A stretch of 64,000 nucleotides of DNA from an uncultured Pseudokineococcus sp. (GTDB lineage Bacteria; Actinomycetota; Actinomycetes; Actinomycetales; Quadrisphaeraceae). The notes under the pieces were generated by a model. The model ran no database searches and was not told where the DNA came from. It worked only from the letters and a program-made list of their open reading frames with translations. Within the stretch, counting starts at the first letter, position 1. Every line of letters begins with the position of its first letter. The DNA lies in the NCBI RefSeq assembly GCF_947495735.1, contig NZ_CANMAA010000010.1:62001-126000 (forward strand), read 5' to 3'. Made by a program: the position numbers and the translations under genes. Shown here in pieces: positions 25,086-33,063 of the stretch.

Positions 25086-27146
25086 TCACCGGTCTGGGGG
25101 GGCGGACGGCGCGCCGACATCTCCGGCCGGACGCTCCCTCGGCGGTTCGACCTCGAGGAGGTCCACGTCGGCGCGGACGGCCAGCACCTCCCAGTAGAAG
25201 CCCTGCGCACGGGCCGAGCAGTCGGCCGTCCGGACGTCGAAGCGCCCGTCCACCACCGGGGAGACGGCGAGAGGCGCCGCGGCATCCGGCCCGGTGAAGA
25301 CGGGGGTGACGACGACGGAGCGCCGCTCTCGCCGCACGAGCGCCTCGAAGTAGTCCGGCAGGAGGACCGTGACACACCCGTCAGGGCCCGTCCGAGCACT
25401 GCCGCGGTAGAAGACCGCGTTCTCGGGCCCCTCGACCGCGGCGTGCACGAGTGAGGCATCAGCCGGCCGCAACGGATGGTCGATCACGAACTGCTTGACG
25501 CGACCGCGGATCGCGCCGTCCGACCACATCGAGGCCTTGAACTCACCCGGCGGGCCCACGCCGACGACCCCCTCAGCGACGACGTCGAAGGTGTGGACCC
25601 CACCGTGGATCCCCGAGGGCATGCCCTGGGTGGGGTGTCGCCCGGCGGTCCCCAGCCGTCCGTCGACAGTGAGCTCTCCGTTGCCGCCCCAGGCGGCGCT
25701 GACGCTCACGCCGGACCGGTTGAGGAGGTAGAGGTGCTCGTCACCGGTGATGTGCAGGCGGCCGGGCGAGGTCAGGGAGCGGCCAGCGTCCATCCTCACG
25801 TCACCGTGGACGGCGAGCTCGGCCGGCTGGCCGCCTCCCACGTGCACCGGGTCCCCGCCGTCCCAGTTGAGGTGGAGGGGGCCTGAGGCATCAGCGCCCG
25901 CCGCCTTGCCGGCGACGTGCCTGCTGACGAGCCGCGCGTCGGCGCCCGCACCGGCGGTGATGTCACCGCTGACAGACAGTGGCCCGTCCAGCACTGTCGG
26001 CGCGCCACCGAGCAAGCCCTGCTCGCGCAGGGCCCCCTCCATGGACGCCACCTTCTCCTCCAGCTGCCTGAGGTTCACGAGTTCTCCTTGGATGGTCGGG
26101 AGCTCCGGCATGGCGACGACGGGGGAGAACACCTGGCAGTGCCCCTGGTCGACGGCGCACCTCGTGCCGCGGTCGACCACCTCGTCGATGGCGACCGCGA
26201 CGTCCCGGAGAGCGTTCGTCAGGTCGCGTCGCGTCGCCTCGCGGTCAGCGCCCTCCAGCGACCGGTACTCGTCGAAGTCGCTGAGTGGACGGGCGAGGAC
26301 GAACTCGAGGTTCGCCTTCGCGTCACGGAGCCTGAGGTAGTGACGTCCGAGGTCGTTGAGGACGTCGCGCTGGTTCTGACGGACCAAGGAGTTCGGCGCC
26401 GGTAACGGGGGCAGCGGCACCGTGCTCCGGTAGTCGGACGTCAGGGCCATGACCGGCACCGGGTGCTCGAGGACCGTCTCAGGGAAGCGCTGCGCCTCCG
26501 TCAACATGCTCTCGACGTCGGACCGCACGACCTCACCGGACCCACCGCTGCGCGTCACCGACACGTTCACCGAGCTCGTCCTCGCGATGCTCTTGAGCTC
26601 GCTCTCGAAAGCGGCCGAGGCGGTGAACACCCCGTAGTAGCCCGTCAGCTTCGCCTTGACGTCCTGCTGCTGGGTCCTGCTGCTCGTCTGCACCTCGATG
26701 AGTCCGTAGTACGAGCCTCCTCGGACGAAGCCCTCGACGTACTCCCACCCGTACGCGGCGGCGAACTCCTCCCAGCCGCGCTGGATGAGCAGCTCACGTG
26801 CTTCGGGCTTGAGTACGGGGTTGCGCAGGACCTGAGGAGCGTTGACGACCCGGCAGCGCATGAGGGCGTACGTGAAGTAGTCGTTGACCGTCACCGAGCT
26901 GGTGAGGTTGAACTCCGCCGAGACGCCCCAGGAGGACTTGAAGCTGGCGGACGTGGCGACGCTCAGCTTGGTGGTCAGCTCGCGGCTGCTGGCGACCGAC
27001 TCGAGCGTGAAGACGACCTGCTGGCCGACGCCGGCATCAACGGGCTGTGGTGGGTCGAACGCGACCGCGGTGCCGAAGACGGCGCCCGTGTCGGTGTTGA
27101 CACCCCGACCGACGTACATCTGGCTGCCTACCGGCACCTGGGGCAT
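25086..27146 (-). CDS. MACPF-like pore-forming domain fused to a tail-fibre-like C-terminal domain
   Basis: Predicted 686 residues. Residues 1-230 resemble the MACPF/CDC fold: the signature Y-G-x-x-Y-x6-G-G is exact at 132-144 (YGWEYVEGFVRGG), preceded by VTVNDYFTYALMRC and followed by Ser/Thr-rich amphipathic stretches. Residues 230-380 are helical linker with coiled-coil character. Residues 380-686 are repetitive beta segments ending in FVIDHPLRPADASLVHAAVE, a block familiar from fibre-like bacterial proteins. No signal peptide is seen. ATG 27146 has GAGGAG six bases upstream. Related functions are toxin or adhesin, but none is proven. Confidence 0.7.
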   Translation of the reverse strand: MPQVPVGSQMYVGRGVNTDTGAVFGTAVAFDPPQPVDAGVGQQVVFTLESVASSRELTTKLSVATSASFKSSWGVSAEFNLTSSVTVNDYFTYALMRCRVVNAPQVLRNPVLKPEARELLIQRGWEEFAAAYGWEYVEGFVRGGSYYGLIEVQTSSRTQQQDVKAKLTGYYGVFTASAAFESELKSIARTSSVNVSVTRSGGSGEVVRSDVESMLTEAQRFPETVLEHPVPVMALTSDYRSTVPLPPLPAPNSLVRQNQRDVLNDLGRHYLRLRDAKANLEFVLARPLSDFDEYRSLEGADREATRRDLTNALRDVAVAIDEVVDRGTRCAVDQGHCQVFSPVVAMPELPTIQGELVNLRQLEEKVASMEGALREQGLLGGAPTVLDGPLSVSGDITAGAGADARLVSRHVAGKAAGADASGPLHLNWDGGDPVHVGGGQPAELAVHGDVRMDAGRSLTSPGRLHITGDEHLYLLNRSGVSVSAAWGGNGELTVDGRLGTAGRHPTQGMPSGIHGGVHTFDVVAEGVVGVGPPGEFKASMWSDGAIRGRVKQFVIDHPLRPADASLVHAAVEGPENAVFYRGSARTGPDGCVTVLLPDYFEALVRRERRSVVVTPVFTGPDAAAPLAVSPVVDGRFDVRTADCSARAQGFYWEVLAVRADVDLLEVEPPRERPAGDVGAPSAPPDR

Positions 27147-27190
27147 CTCGTCTCCTCGGGAAACGGTCAACGCATCTCGACTGGGCAAGG

Positions 27191-27233
27191 ACGCTAGGAG
27201 GTGGTGGGCCGGTCGCACATACGCCCATGTGCG
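27191..27233 (-). promoter_or_regulatory. Promoter of the MACPF-like gene with a lux-box-like dyad
   Basis: TAGCGT (27196-27191) is the -10. A 20-base dyad CGCACAT-N6-ATGTGCG lies at 27214-27233, its centre about 40 bases upstream of the predicted start near 27184, the position of a class II activator site. A GAF-LuxR gene is divergent from it. Leader length about 38 bases. Confidence 0.6.
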
Positions 27234-27629
27234 TACGACGGCTCCGCCATGACAGGCCTGGACGGCGTCTGGGCGTCATGGACGCGCAGCCCTCCAGCGG
27301 CGAGCGCCCGCCCAGAGGACCTGTGGGCCGGTGACCGCGAGGTTCCCAGGACACGATGATCGAATCGTCGTGGAGCCCGGCCAGCAGAAGAGCTCGCGAC
27401 GTCGCATCACGTCGACGCGCTGCGGAGACGGTCTCGGACGGCGGGACGACGAAACACAGGCGTGCACGGGCGGCCTGTCCGGGCACGACGGCTGCGACGA
27501 CGACGTCACGGACGCCCTGTCGTACGCGCACCGGGGTCGCCTCGTCGGGACGAGGCTCCGCGAGCATCGGTCTGCGCGGTTCCTCCCCCGGCTCTTGTGC
27601 TCCCCAGCGAGCGACTGTCACTCTGCGTC
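27234..27629. other. Intergenic region, nothing recognised
   Basis: About 400 bases between the MACPF promoter and the LuxR gene. The LuxR frame stays open back to 27462, but the upstream extension is Arg-rich, without family resemblance, and is probably not translated. Confidence 0.5.
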
Positions 27630-28496
27630 ATGGCTTGGGGACCTGCCGCCTGCCTGTCCGACCGCGACCGCCGCGCGGTGCTCGAGGCCTCGTCGTGGCT
27701 GTCCGAGAGCGACGACCTGGAGCAGCTGGCCCGGCGGGGTGCGCAGCAGCTGCAGGTCCTGCTCGCCGCCGAGGTGTGCGCCTTCACCGAGATCGACGTC
27801 CGTGCCCACCGCGCCGTCGTGGTGCTGCTCCCGGCGGTGCCGCGCTACCTCGAACCGGCTCAGCAGGCGGGACGCACCCTCGACGACAACCCGATCACCA
27901 GCTACTGGGCGGCCGACTCCAGGCCCGGTCCCTCGCGCGTCAGCGACCACCTGTCGCAGCAGGCGTGGCGGGCGACCGCCACCTACGGCGAGGTGCTGGG
28001 GCCCATGGGCACACCGCACATGCTCGGCGTCCCGCTGGTGCGGGCCGCGCAGGGCGGACCCAGCTGCGCCGTCGCACGCAGCGGCAGTGACTTCACCGAC
28101 CGCGAGCTGGGCATCGCCCAGGCGCTGCAGGTGGCCCTGGTGGCGCTCCACCGGCACGTGGCGACGGTCGTCGAGGACCGCGAACGTCGATCGCTCGTGG
28201 CCGGCAGCCCGCTGGCGCACCTGCTGACGGAGCGCGAGCGCGAGGTCCTGGTGCTCCTGAGCTCGGGCGTCACGGCCCACGTCATGGCGCGCCGGCTCGG
28301 GATCAGCACGGCGACCGTCCGGAAGCACCTCGAGCACCTGTACCGCAAGCTGGACGCCCACGACCGTCTGACGGCCGTCAACCGCGCGCACGAGCTCTGC
28401 CTGCCCGGGCTGAGGACCCAGGCCCTCAGCCGGCCGGTCGAGGACGGCGCCCTCCGCCTCGGTGGCCCAGGACCGCGACGACCGGCGGCCCGGTGA
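27630..28496 (+). CDS. GAF-domain LuxR-type transcriptional regulator
   Basis: Predicted 288 residues. Residues 10-180 form a GAF-like sensor (LEQLARRGAQQLQVLLAAEVCAF ... GTPHMLGVPLV); residues 195-260 are a LuxR HTH (LTEREREVLVLLSSGVTAHVMARRLGISTATVRKHLEHL). The tail is Pro/Gly/Arg-rich. ATG 27630 is chosen because family homology begins directly after it; an earlier start at 27462 is formally open. It is divergent from the MACPF-like gene, whose promoter has a 20-base dyad at an activator position, so that gene is its most likely target. The signal is unknown. Confidence 0.85.
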   Translation: MAWGPAACLSDRDRRAVLEASSWLSESDDLEQLARRGAQQLQVLLAAEVCAFTEIDVRAHRAVVVLLPAVPRYLEPAQQAGRTLDDNPITSYWAADSRPGPSRVSDHLSQQAWRATATYGEVLGPMGTPHMLGVPLVRAAQGGPSCAVARSGSDFTDRELGIAQALQVALVALHRHVATVVEDRERRSLVAGSPLAHLLTEREREVLVLLSSGVTAHVMARRLGISTATVRKHLEHLYRKLDAHDRLTAVNRAHELCLPGLRTQALSRPVEDGALRLGGPGPRRPAAR

Positions 28497-28617
28497 TCTG
28501 GCGCGCCGCGGGAGCCCGTGGACCGCTGGACGACCTCACCCGCCGGTGCGCGGTGCGCTGCGGCCAGGTCCGGCCCTCGACCTCCTCATCGAGCCAGCCG
28601 AAACCCGCCCACGGCTT
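28426..28617 (-). pseudogene. Remnant related to the small membrane protein at 22522-22884
   Basis: On the minus strand residues PWAGFGWLDEEVEGRTWPQR closely match SWTDVGWDEEEVEGQTWQQR of the small membrane protein. After about 26 residues the similarity stops and no membrane helices follow, so the gene appears truncated or shifted. It overlaps the tail of the LuxR gene on the other strand. Confidence 0.5.
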
Positions 28618-28802
28618 GCGCACGCACGTCGACCACCCGCTTCCCGCTCCGGCCCGGCCGTCCGACCGGGTCGGACGCACAGCCGCCCGGGCCCGTGCGC
28701 CGCCGACCTCGTCCCCAGCCACGTCCGGGGCGCGGGGCGCCCGGATGCGCCGCCGCGGCCTGACGTCGCGCCGAGGACGCGCAGTCGTGCCAGCATCCGG
28801 AG

Positions 28803-29810
28803 GTGAGCAGCGGGGCGGCGGACCTTGTCGGCCAGGGGGCCTTCGACCTCGACCTCGAGGGCCCGCGGGAGCCGGACCTCGAGGACGACGCCCCCGAGGC
28901 GTCCGGCGCCGAGCAGGCGCGCCAGTCGATCGACGACCTGGTCCGCGGCGCGCAGCGCTACCGGACCTCCGCGCAGTACCTGGACCTCCTGCGGTTCGTC
29001 GGCACCTCCCGCCGGTACGGGCCGTACAACCTCGTCCTGGTCCACGTCCAGAGGCCGGGGTCGACCCACGTCCTCACGGCCGCCCGCTGGCGCGAGGCCC
29101 ACGGCCGGGTCGTGCGCGCCGACGCCCAGCCGCTGCTGGTCCTCCAGCCGCGCGGCCCGGTGGTGGTCGTCCACGACGTCTCCGACACCGAGCCGCTGGA
29201 CGGCGCACCGCCGCTGCCGCGCGAGATCACCGAGCCGCTCGCCGTCACCTTCGGCAGCGACGCCGACGTGCGGGCGCGCCTGGACCGGCTCGAGGACAAC
29301 CTCATCGGGCTCGGCGTCCGGGTCTCCACCGGACGGCTCGGCTCCCAGCAGGCGGGCTCGGCGCGCGCGGCCTCCGGCCGCAGCCTGCGCCGCGAGCGCC
29401 GCGCCCGCGGCGGCCGGCAGCAGACGATCACCGAGCAGGTGCCCCTGCGCTACGACGTCGTCCTCCGCGAGGGCCTCGACCCCCGGGCGCGCCTGGTCGC
29501 GCTGGTGCACGAGGTCGCGCACGTCCTGTGCGGCCACCTCGGGACGCCGGACCCGCTGTGGTGGCCCGACCGCAGCCGCGTCGCGCACGACGTCGAGGAG
29601 TGGGAGGCCGAGTCCGTGGCCTACCTCGTCGCCCGCCGCGCCGACTCCTCGGTGCAGGTGCCGCCCTCCCTGCACCAGCACCTGGACCGCGGTCTCCAGC
29701 CGCCCGTCTTCAGCCTCGAGCGCGTCGCCAAGGCCACCGCCGACGTCGAGGCCTACTGCACGCGCCGGCTGCGCACCGCCGAGACCGGCAAGGCGCGGCC
29801 GACGTCCTGA
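28803..29810 (+). CDS. ArdC-like/ImmA-like zinc metallopeptidase-fold protein
   Basis: Predicted 335 residues. An acidic N-terminus (1-45) is followed by an ArdC-N-like region (YGPYNLVLVHVQRPGSTHVLTAARW) and a zincin domain with LVHEVAHVLCGHL (HExxH, near residue 235) and the third ligand in EWEAESVAYLV. Antirestriction and ImmA/IrrE-like proteins share this plan, so single-stranded DNA binding plus proteolysis is possible. It has a basic segment (RRERRARGGRQQ) before the metal site. GTG 28803 starts just after CCGGAG, a very tight spacing, so the true start could differ. No partner gene is obvious. Confidence 0.75.
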   Translation: MSSGAADLVGQGAFDLDLEGPREPDLEDDAPEASGAEQARQSIDDLVRGAQRYRTSAQYLDLLRFVGTSRRYGPYNLVLVHVQRPGSTHVLTAARWREAHGRVVRADAQPLLVLQPRGPVVVVHDVSDTEPLDGAPPLPREITEPLAVTFGSDADVRARLDRLEDNLIGLGVRVSTGRLGSQQAGSARAASGRSLRRERRARGGRQQTITEQVPLRYDVVLREGLDPRARLVALVHEVAHVLCGHLGTPDPLWWPDRSRVAHDVEEWEAESVAYLVARRADSSVQVPPSLHQHLDRGLQPPVFSLERVAKATADVEAYCTRRLRTAETGKARPTS

Positions 29811-29863
29811 CCGCCCGGGCGCCATGGCGCCTGTCGTGACCAGATCGGGACGGAGCGACACCG

Positions 29864-29891
29864 CTGACCGGGGCTCTCGCGGGGCTACCGT
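29864..29891 (+). promoter_or_regulatory. Candidate cstA promoter
   Basis: CTGACC (29864-29869), 16 bases, TACCGT (29886-29891). The predicted start near 29898 gives a leader of about 67 bases before the GTG at 29965. Confidence 0.4.
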
Positions 29892-29964
29892 GCCCGCACC
29901 ACCGTGCCCGGCGCCCACGCCGCGGGGACCGGTCGTCGACGACGACGCCCGAGATCGGAGAGTC

Positions 29965-31674
29965 GTGAACTCAGTGCTCCTCGCCGCCATCGGCATCGTC
30001 ATGGTGCTCGCGGGCTACGCCCTCTACTCCAAGCACCTGGCGAGCCGCATCTACCGGCTGGACGACCGCATCCCCACGCCGGCGCACGAGCTCGCCGACG
30101 GCGTCGACTACGTGCCGACGAACAAGTACGTCCTGTGGGGCCACCACTTCACCTCGGTGGCCGGCGCCGCACCGATCGTCGGGCCCGCCATCGCCGTGAT
30201 CTGGGGATGGCTGCCGGCGTTCCTGTGGGTGACGATCGGCACGATCTTCTTCGCCGGGATGCACGACCTCGGGGCGCTGTGGGCCTCGGTCCGCAACAAG
30301 GGCCAGTCCATCGGGACGCTCTCGGGCCGCTACGTCGGCGCCCGGGGGCGCAACCTCTTCCTCGTCGTCATCTTCCTGCTGCTGCTCATGGTCAACGCGG
30401 CCTTCGCCGTCGTGATCTCCGGGCTGCTGGTGAGCACGCCCACCTCGGTCATCCCGGTGTGGGGCGCCATCGCCGTCGCCCTGGTCATCGGCCAGCTGAT
30501 CTACCGCGCGAAGATGAACCTGGCGGTCGTCTCCGTCGTCGGCGTGGTGGCGCTGTACGCGCTCATCCTCGTGGGCGACCAGGTGCCGGTCGTCCTCCCC
30601 GAGACGATCCTCGGGCTCTCGGCCGCGGCCTTCTGGGTGCTGGTGCTCTTCCTCTACGCCGGCGTCGCCTCGCTGCTGCCGGTGTGGATGCTGCTGCAGC
30701 CGCGCGACTACATCAACGGCCTGCAGCTGTTCATCGGCCTCGGCATCCTCTACGGCGCGGTGCTCCTGTCCTCGCCGACGATCGTCGCGCCCGCCGTGAA
30801 CACCGCCGTCCCCGAGGGCACGCCGAGCCTCGTGCCGCTGCTGTTCGTCACCATCGCCTGCGGCGCCATCTCCGGCTTCCACGGCATCGTGGCGTCCGGC
30901 ACCAGCGCCAAGCAGCTGGACCGGGAGACCGACGCCCGCTTCGTCGGCTACTTCGGCGCGGTCGGCGAGGGCCTGCTCGCGCTCGGCGCGATCATCGCCA
31001 CCACGGCCGGCTACCAGATGCTCGCGAACTGGGAGGCGGTCTACTCGGCGTTCGGCCAGGGCGGTGTCACGGCCTTCGTCGAGGGCGGCAGCAGCATCGT
31101 CAACGCCGGCCTCGGCATCTCGCCGTCGCTGTCCGCGACGATCCTCGCGACGATGGCGGTCCTGTTCGCCGCGACCACGATGGACACCGGCGTCCGCCTG
31201 CAGCGCTTCGTCGTGCAGGAGGTCGCCCAGCTCGCCGGGGCGCGCGTCGGCAAGGGCCTGGCCACGGCCGTCGTGCTGGTCGTCGGCATGGGCCTGGCCT
31301 TCGGCGCCGGGGCCGACGGCTCGGGCGGCATGCTCATCTGGCCGCTGTTCGGCACGACGAACCAGCTGCTCGCCGGGCTGACGCTCTCGATCGTCGCGGT
31401 GATGCTCATGCGCAAGCGGCGCCCGGTGCTGCCGGTGCTCGTGCCGCTGGTCTTCGTGCTGGTGATGTCGGTCTTCGCGGCCGTCGTGCAGCTGGGGACC
31501 TTCTACGCCAGCGGCAGCTGGCTGCTGCTGGGCCTCGACGCGGTCATCATCGTGGCCGCGCTGTGGGTGGTGGTCGAGGCCGCGATCGCGATGGCGAGGG
31601 CCCGCTCGGGCCCGCCGGAGACCGACGACGACGACCGCCGGGTGCCGGTGGAGGAGGACGTCGTCGACCGGTGA
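29965..31674 (+). CDS. cstA: CstA-family carbon starvation / pyruvate or peptide transporter
   Basis: Predicted 569 residues with about 15 membrane helices. Family marks include YALYSKHLASRIY, PTNKYVLWGHHFTSVAGAAPI, the MHDLGALWASVRNKGQS loop, GFHGIVASGTSAKQL and PLFGTTNQLLAG. CstA proteins import pyruvate or peptides under carbon limitation. GTG 29965 follows CGGAGAG. The acidic C-terminus (ETDDDDRRVPVEEDVVDR) overlaps the next gene. It is shorter than the enterobacterial CstA (about 700 residues), as usual in actinobacteria. Confidence 0.92.
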   Translation: MNSVLLAAIGIVMVLAGYALYSKHLASRIYRLDDRIPTPAHELADGVDYVPTNKYVLWGHHFTSVAGAAPIVGPAIAVIWGWLPAFLWVTIGTIFFAGMHDLGALWASVRNKGQSIGTLSGRYVGARGRNLFLVVIFLLLLMVNAAFAVVISGLLVSTPTSVIPVWGAIAVALVIGQLIYRAKMNLAVVSVVGVVALYALILVGDQVPVVLPETILGLSAAAFWVLVLFLYAGVASLLPVWMLLQPRDYINGLQLFIGLGILYGAVLLSSPTIVAPAVNTAVPEGTPSLVPLLFVTIACGAISGFHGIVASGTSAKQLDRETDARFVGYFGAVGEGLLALGAIIATTAGYQMLANWEAVYSAFGQGGVTAFVEGGSSIVNAGLGISPSLSATILATMAVLFAATTMDTGVRLQRFVVQEVAQLAGARVGKGLATAVVLVVGMGLAFGAGADGSGGMLIWPLFGTTNQLLAGLTLSIVAVMLMRKRRPVLPVLVPLVFVLVMSVFAAVVQLGTFYASGSWLLLGLDAVIIVAALWVVVEAAIAMARARSGPPETDDDDRRVPVEEDVVDR

Positions 31675-31949
31675 GCGGCCCCCTCCCCGAGCGCCCCGGC
31701 GCGCTGGCCCGGCTGTCGGCGGGCCTGCGCGAGCTCTACGTGGCGCCCTACCGCCGGACGTTCGCGCGGGCCCGGCGCGACGAGGACGACCTGTTCATGA
31801 TGGTCGTCCTCGCCGACGCCCTCGGCGTGCCGAACCCGGTCAGCTACTACACCGTCGAGCTCCTGCCGGTGATGTACGACCGCTTCCACGACTGGCACCG
31901 GCGCATGGACATGGAGCGCTCGCCGCTGGACTCGATCTCGTGCTGCTGA
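31671..31949 (+). CDS. Cory-CC-star-type small protein ending in Cys-Cys
   Basis: Predicted 92 residues, no membrane helix. The core reads ELYVAPYRRTFARARRDEDDLFMMVVLADALGVPNP and the protein ends SISCC followed by the stop. That terminal Cys pair and the position beside an ArsA-type ATPase fit the actinobacterial family annotated as cory-CC-star. The GTG overlaps the CstA stop (GTGA), so the two are coupled. A redox or metal role for the terminal cysteines is only a guess. Confidence 0.8.
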   Translation: MSGPLPERPGALARLSAGLRELYVAPYRRTFARARRDEDDLFMMVVLADALGVPNPVSYYTVELLPVMYDRFHDWHRRMDMERSPLDSISCC

Positions 31950-31991
31950 GCCCGGTCGTCCCGGGGTCGCCGTGAGGGTCCAGGGGGCACC

Positions 31992-32984
31992 GTGCTGATC
32001 GAGCTGGCCGCGTCGCGGCAGGTGCTCGTCGTCGGGGGCAAGGGCGGGGTCGGCAAGACGACGGTCGCCTCCGCCGTGGCGCTCGCCCAGGCGCGCGCGG
32101 GCCGGCGCGTGCTCGTGGTCTCCACCGACCCCGCCCACAACCTGGGCCACCTGTGGCAGCGCCCGGTCGGGGACGGCGTCGTGCGGCTGGCCGACGGGCT
32201 CGACGGGCTGGAGATCGACCCGCGCCGCACGACCGACGAGCACCTGCGGGCGGTGGGCCGCACGATGCGCCGGCTCATGCCCGAGCACCTGTCCGGCGAG
32301 GTGGACAAGCACCTCGCGCTCGCCCGCGACGCCCCCGGCACGCACGAGGCGGCGGTGCTCGAGCGCCTCGCCGAGGTGCTCGAGGACGCCGCGCACGACC
32401 TCGTCGTGCTCGACACCGCGCCGTCGGGCCACACGAGCCGGCTCATGTCCCTGCCCGAGACGATGTCCGCCTGGACCGAGGGGCTGCTGCGCCGCCAGGG
32501 CCGCTCGGACCGCTTCGGCGCCGCGCTCCGGGGTCTCGACGACGACGGCGCCGCCGCGAGCGTGATCGGCGGGGGCGGCCGGCGCGAGCAGCGAGCCGAG
32601 CGCGACAGCGAGATCCGCCGCGTGCTGCTGCGCCGGCGCACCCGCTTCGCGCACCTGCGCGACCTGCTCACCGACGAGGCGCGCACCGCCTTCGCCATCG
32701 TGCTCGCCGCCGAGCGGCTGCCCGTGCTGGAGACGGTCGAGCTGCACGAGCAGCTCGCGCGCACCGGCGTCTCCGTCGGCGCGCTCGTGGTGAACAAGCG
32801 CTCCCCCGCCGACGCCGGAGACCTCCTGGCCCGGCGGCACGCCCAGGAGGAGGAGCACCTGGCCACCGTGCGGAGGGCGCTGCCCGACGTGCCGCTCGTC
32901 GAGCTGCCGCTGCTGGCGGAGGACGTCGTGGGAGAGCACGCGCTCGTGGCGTTCGCCGACCTCGTGGCGCGCACCGCGCCCTGA
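31992..32984 (+). CDS. ArsA/Get3-family ATPase
   Basis: Predicted 330 residues, deviant-Walker P-loop GGKGGVGKTT at 15-24, switch I DPAHNLG near 48 and switch II VVLDTAPSGHTSRL near 140. It has a single ATPase half, unlike the tandem E. coli ArsA, and there is no arsenite pump or ArsR nearby, so arsenic resistance is unlikely. The gene follows the CC-terminal small protein by 42 bases and probably works with it and CstA; membrane-protein handling or client targeting is possible. GTG 31992 is chosen directly before the P-loop strand. Confidence 0.87.
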   Translation: MLIELAASRQVLVVGGKGGVGKTTVASAVALAQARAGRRVLVVSTDPAHNLGHLWQRPVGDGVVRLADGLDGLEIDPRRTTDEHLRAVGRTMRRLMPEHLSGEVDKHLALARDAPGTHEAAVLERLAEVLEDAAHDLVVLDTAPSGHTSRLMSLPETMSAWTEGLLRRQGRSDRFGAALRGLDDDGAAASVIGGGGRREQRAERDSEIRRVLLRRRTRFAHLRDLLTDEARTAFAIVLAAERLPVLETVELHEQLARTGVSVGALVVNKRSPADAGDLLARRHAQEEEHLATVRRALPDVPLVELPLLAEDVVGEHALVAFADLVARTAP

Positions 32985-33005
32985 GGTCGGAGCGGCCGAC
33001 CTCAG
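32981..33005. terminator. Terminator hairpin after the ArsA gene
   Basis: CTGAGGTCGG-N5-CCGACCTCAG, perfect 10-base arms that include the ArsA stop codon. It would end the cstA operon and also face the converging gene at 33064. Confidence 0.7.
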
Positions 33006-33063
33006 CGAGGCCGGGGCCGACGAGCGCCCGCCGTCACCGCGGCCTCGGTCACCGCGCTCGGGG

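Noticed and set aside
27462-27629. An N-terminal extension of the GAF-LuxR gene
   Set aside because: Arg/Pro-rich, without family resemblance; homology begins after ATG 27630.
31992-32984. Arsenic resistance by the ArsA-like gene
   Set aside because: No ArsB, Acr3, ArsC or ArsR gene is near and the protein has a single ATPase half; CstA linkage is the better context.
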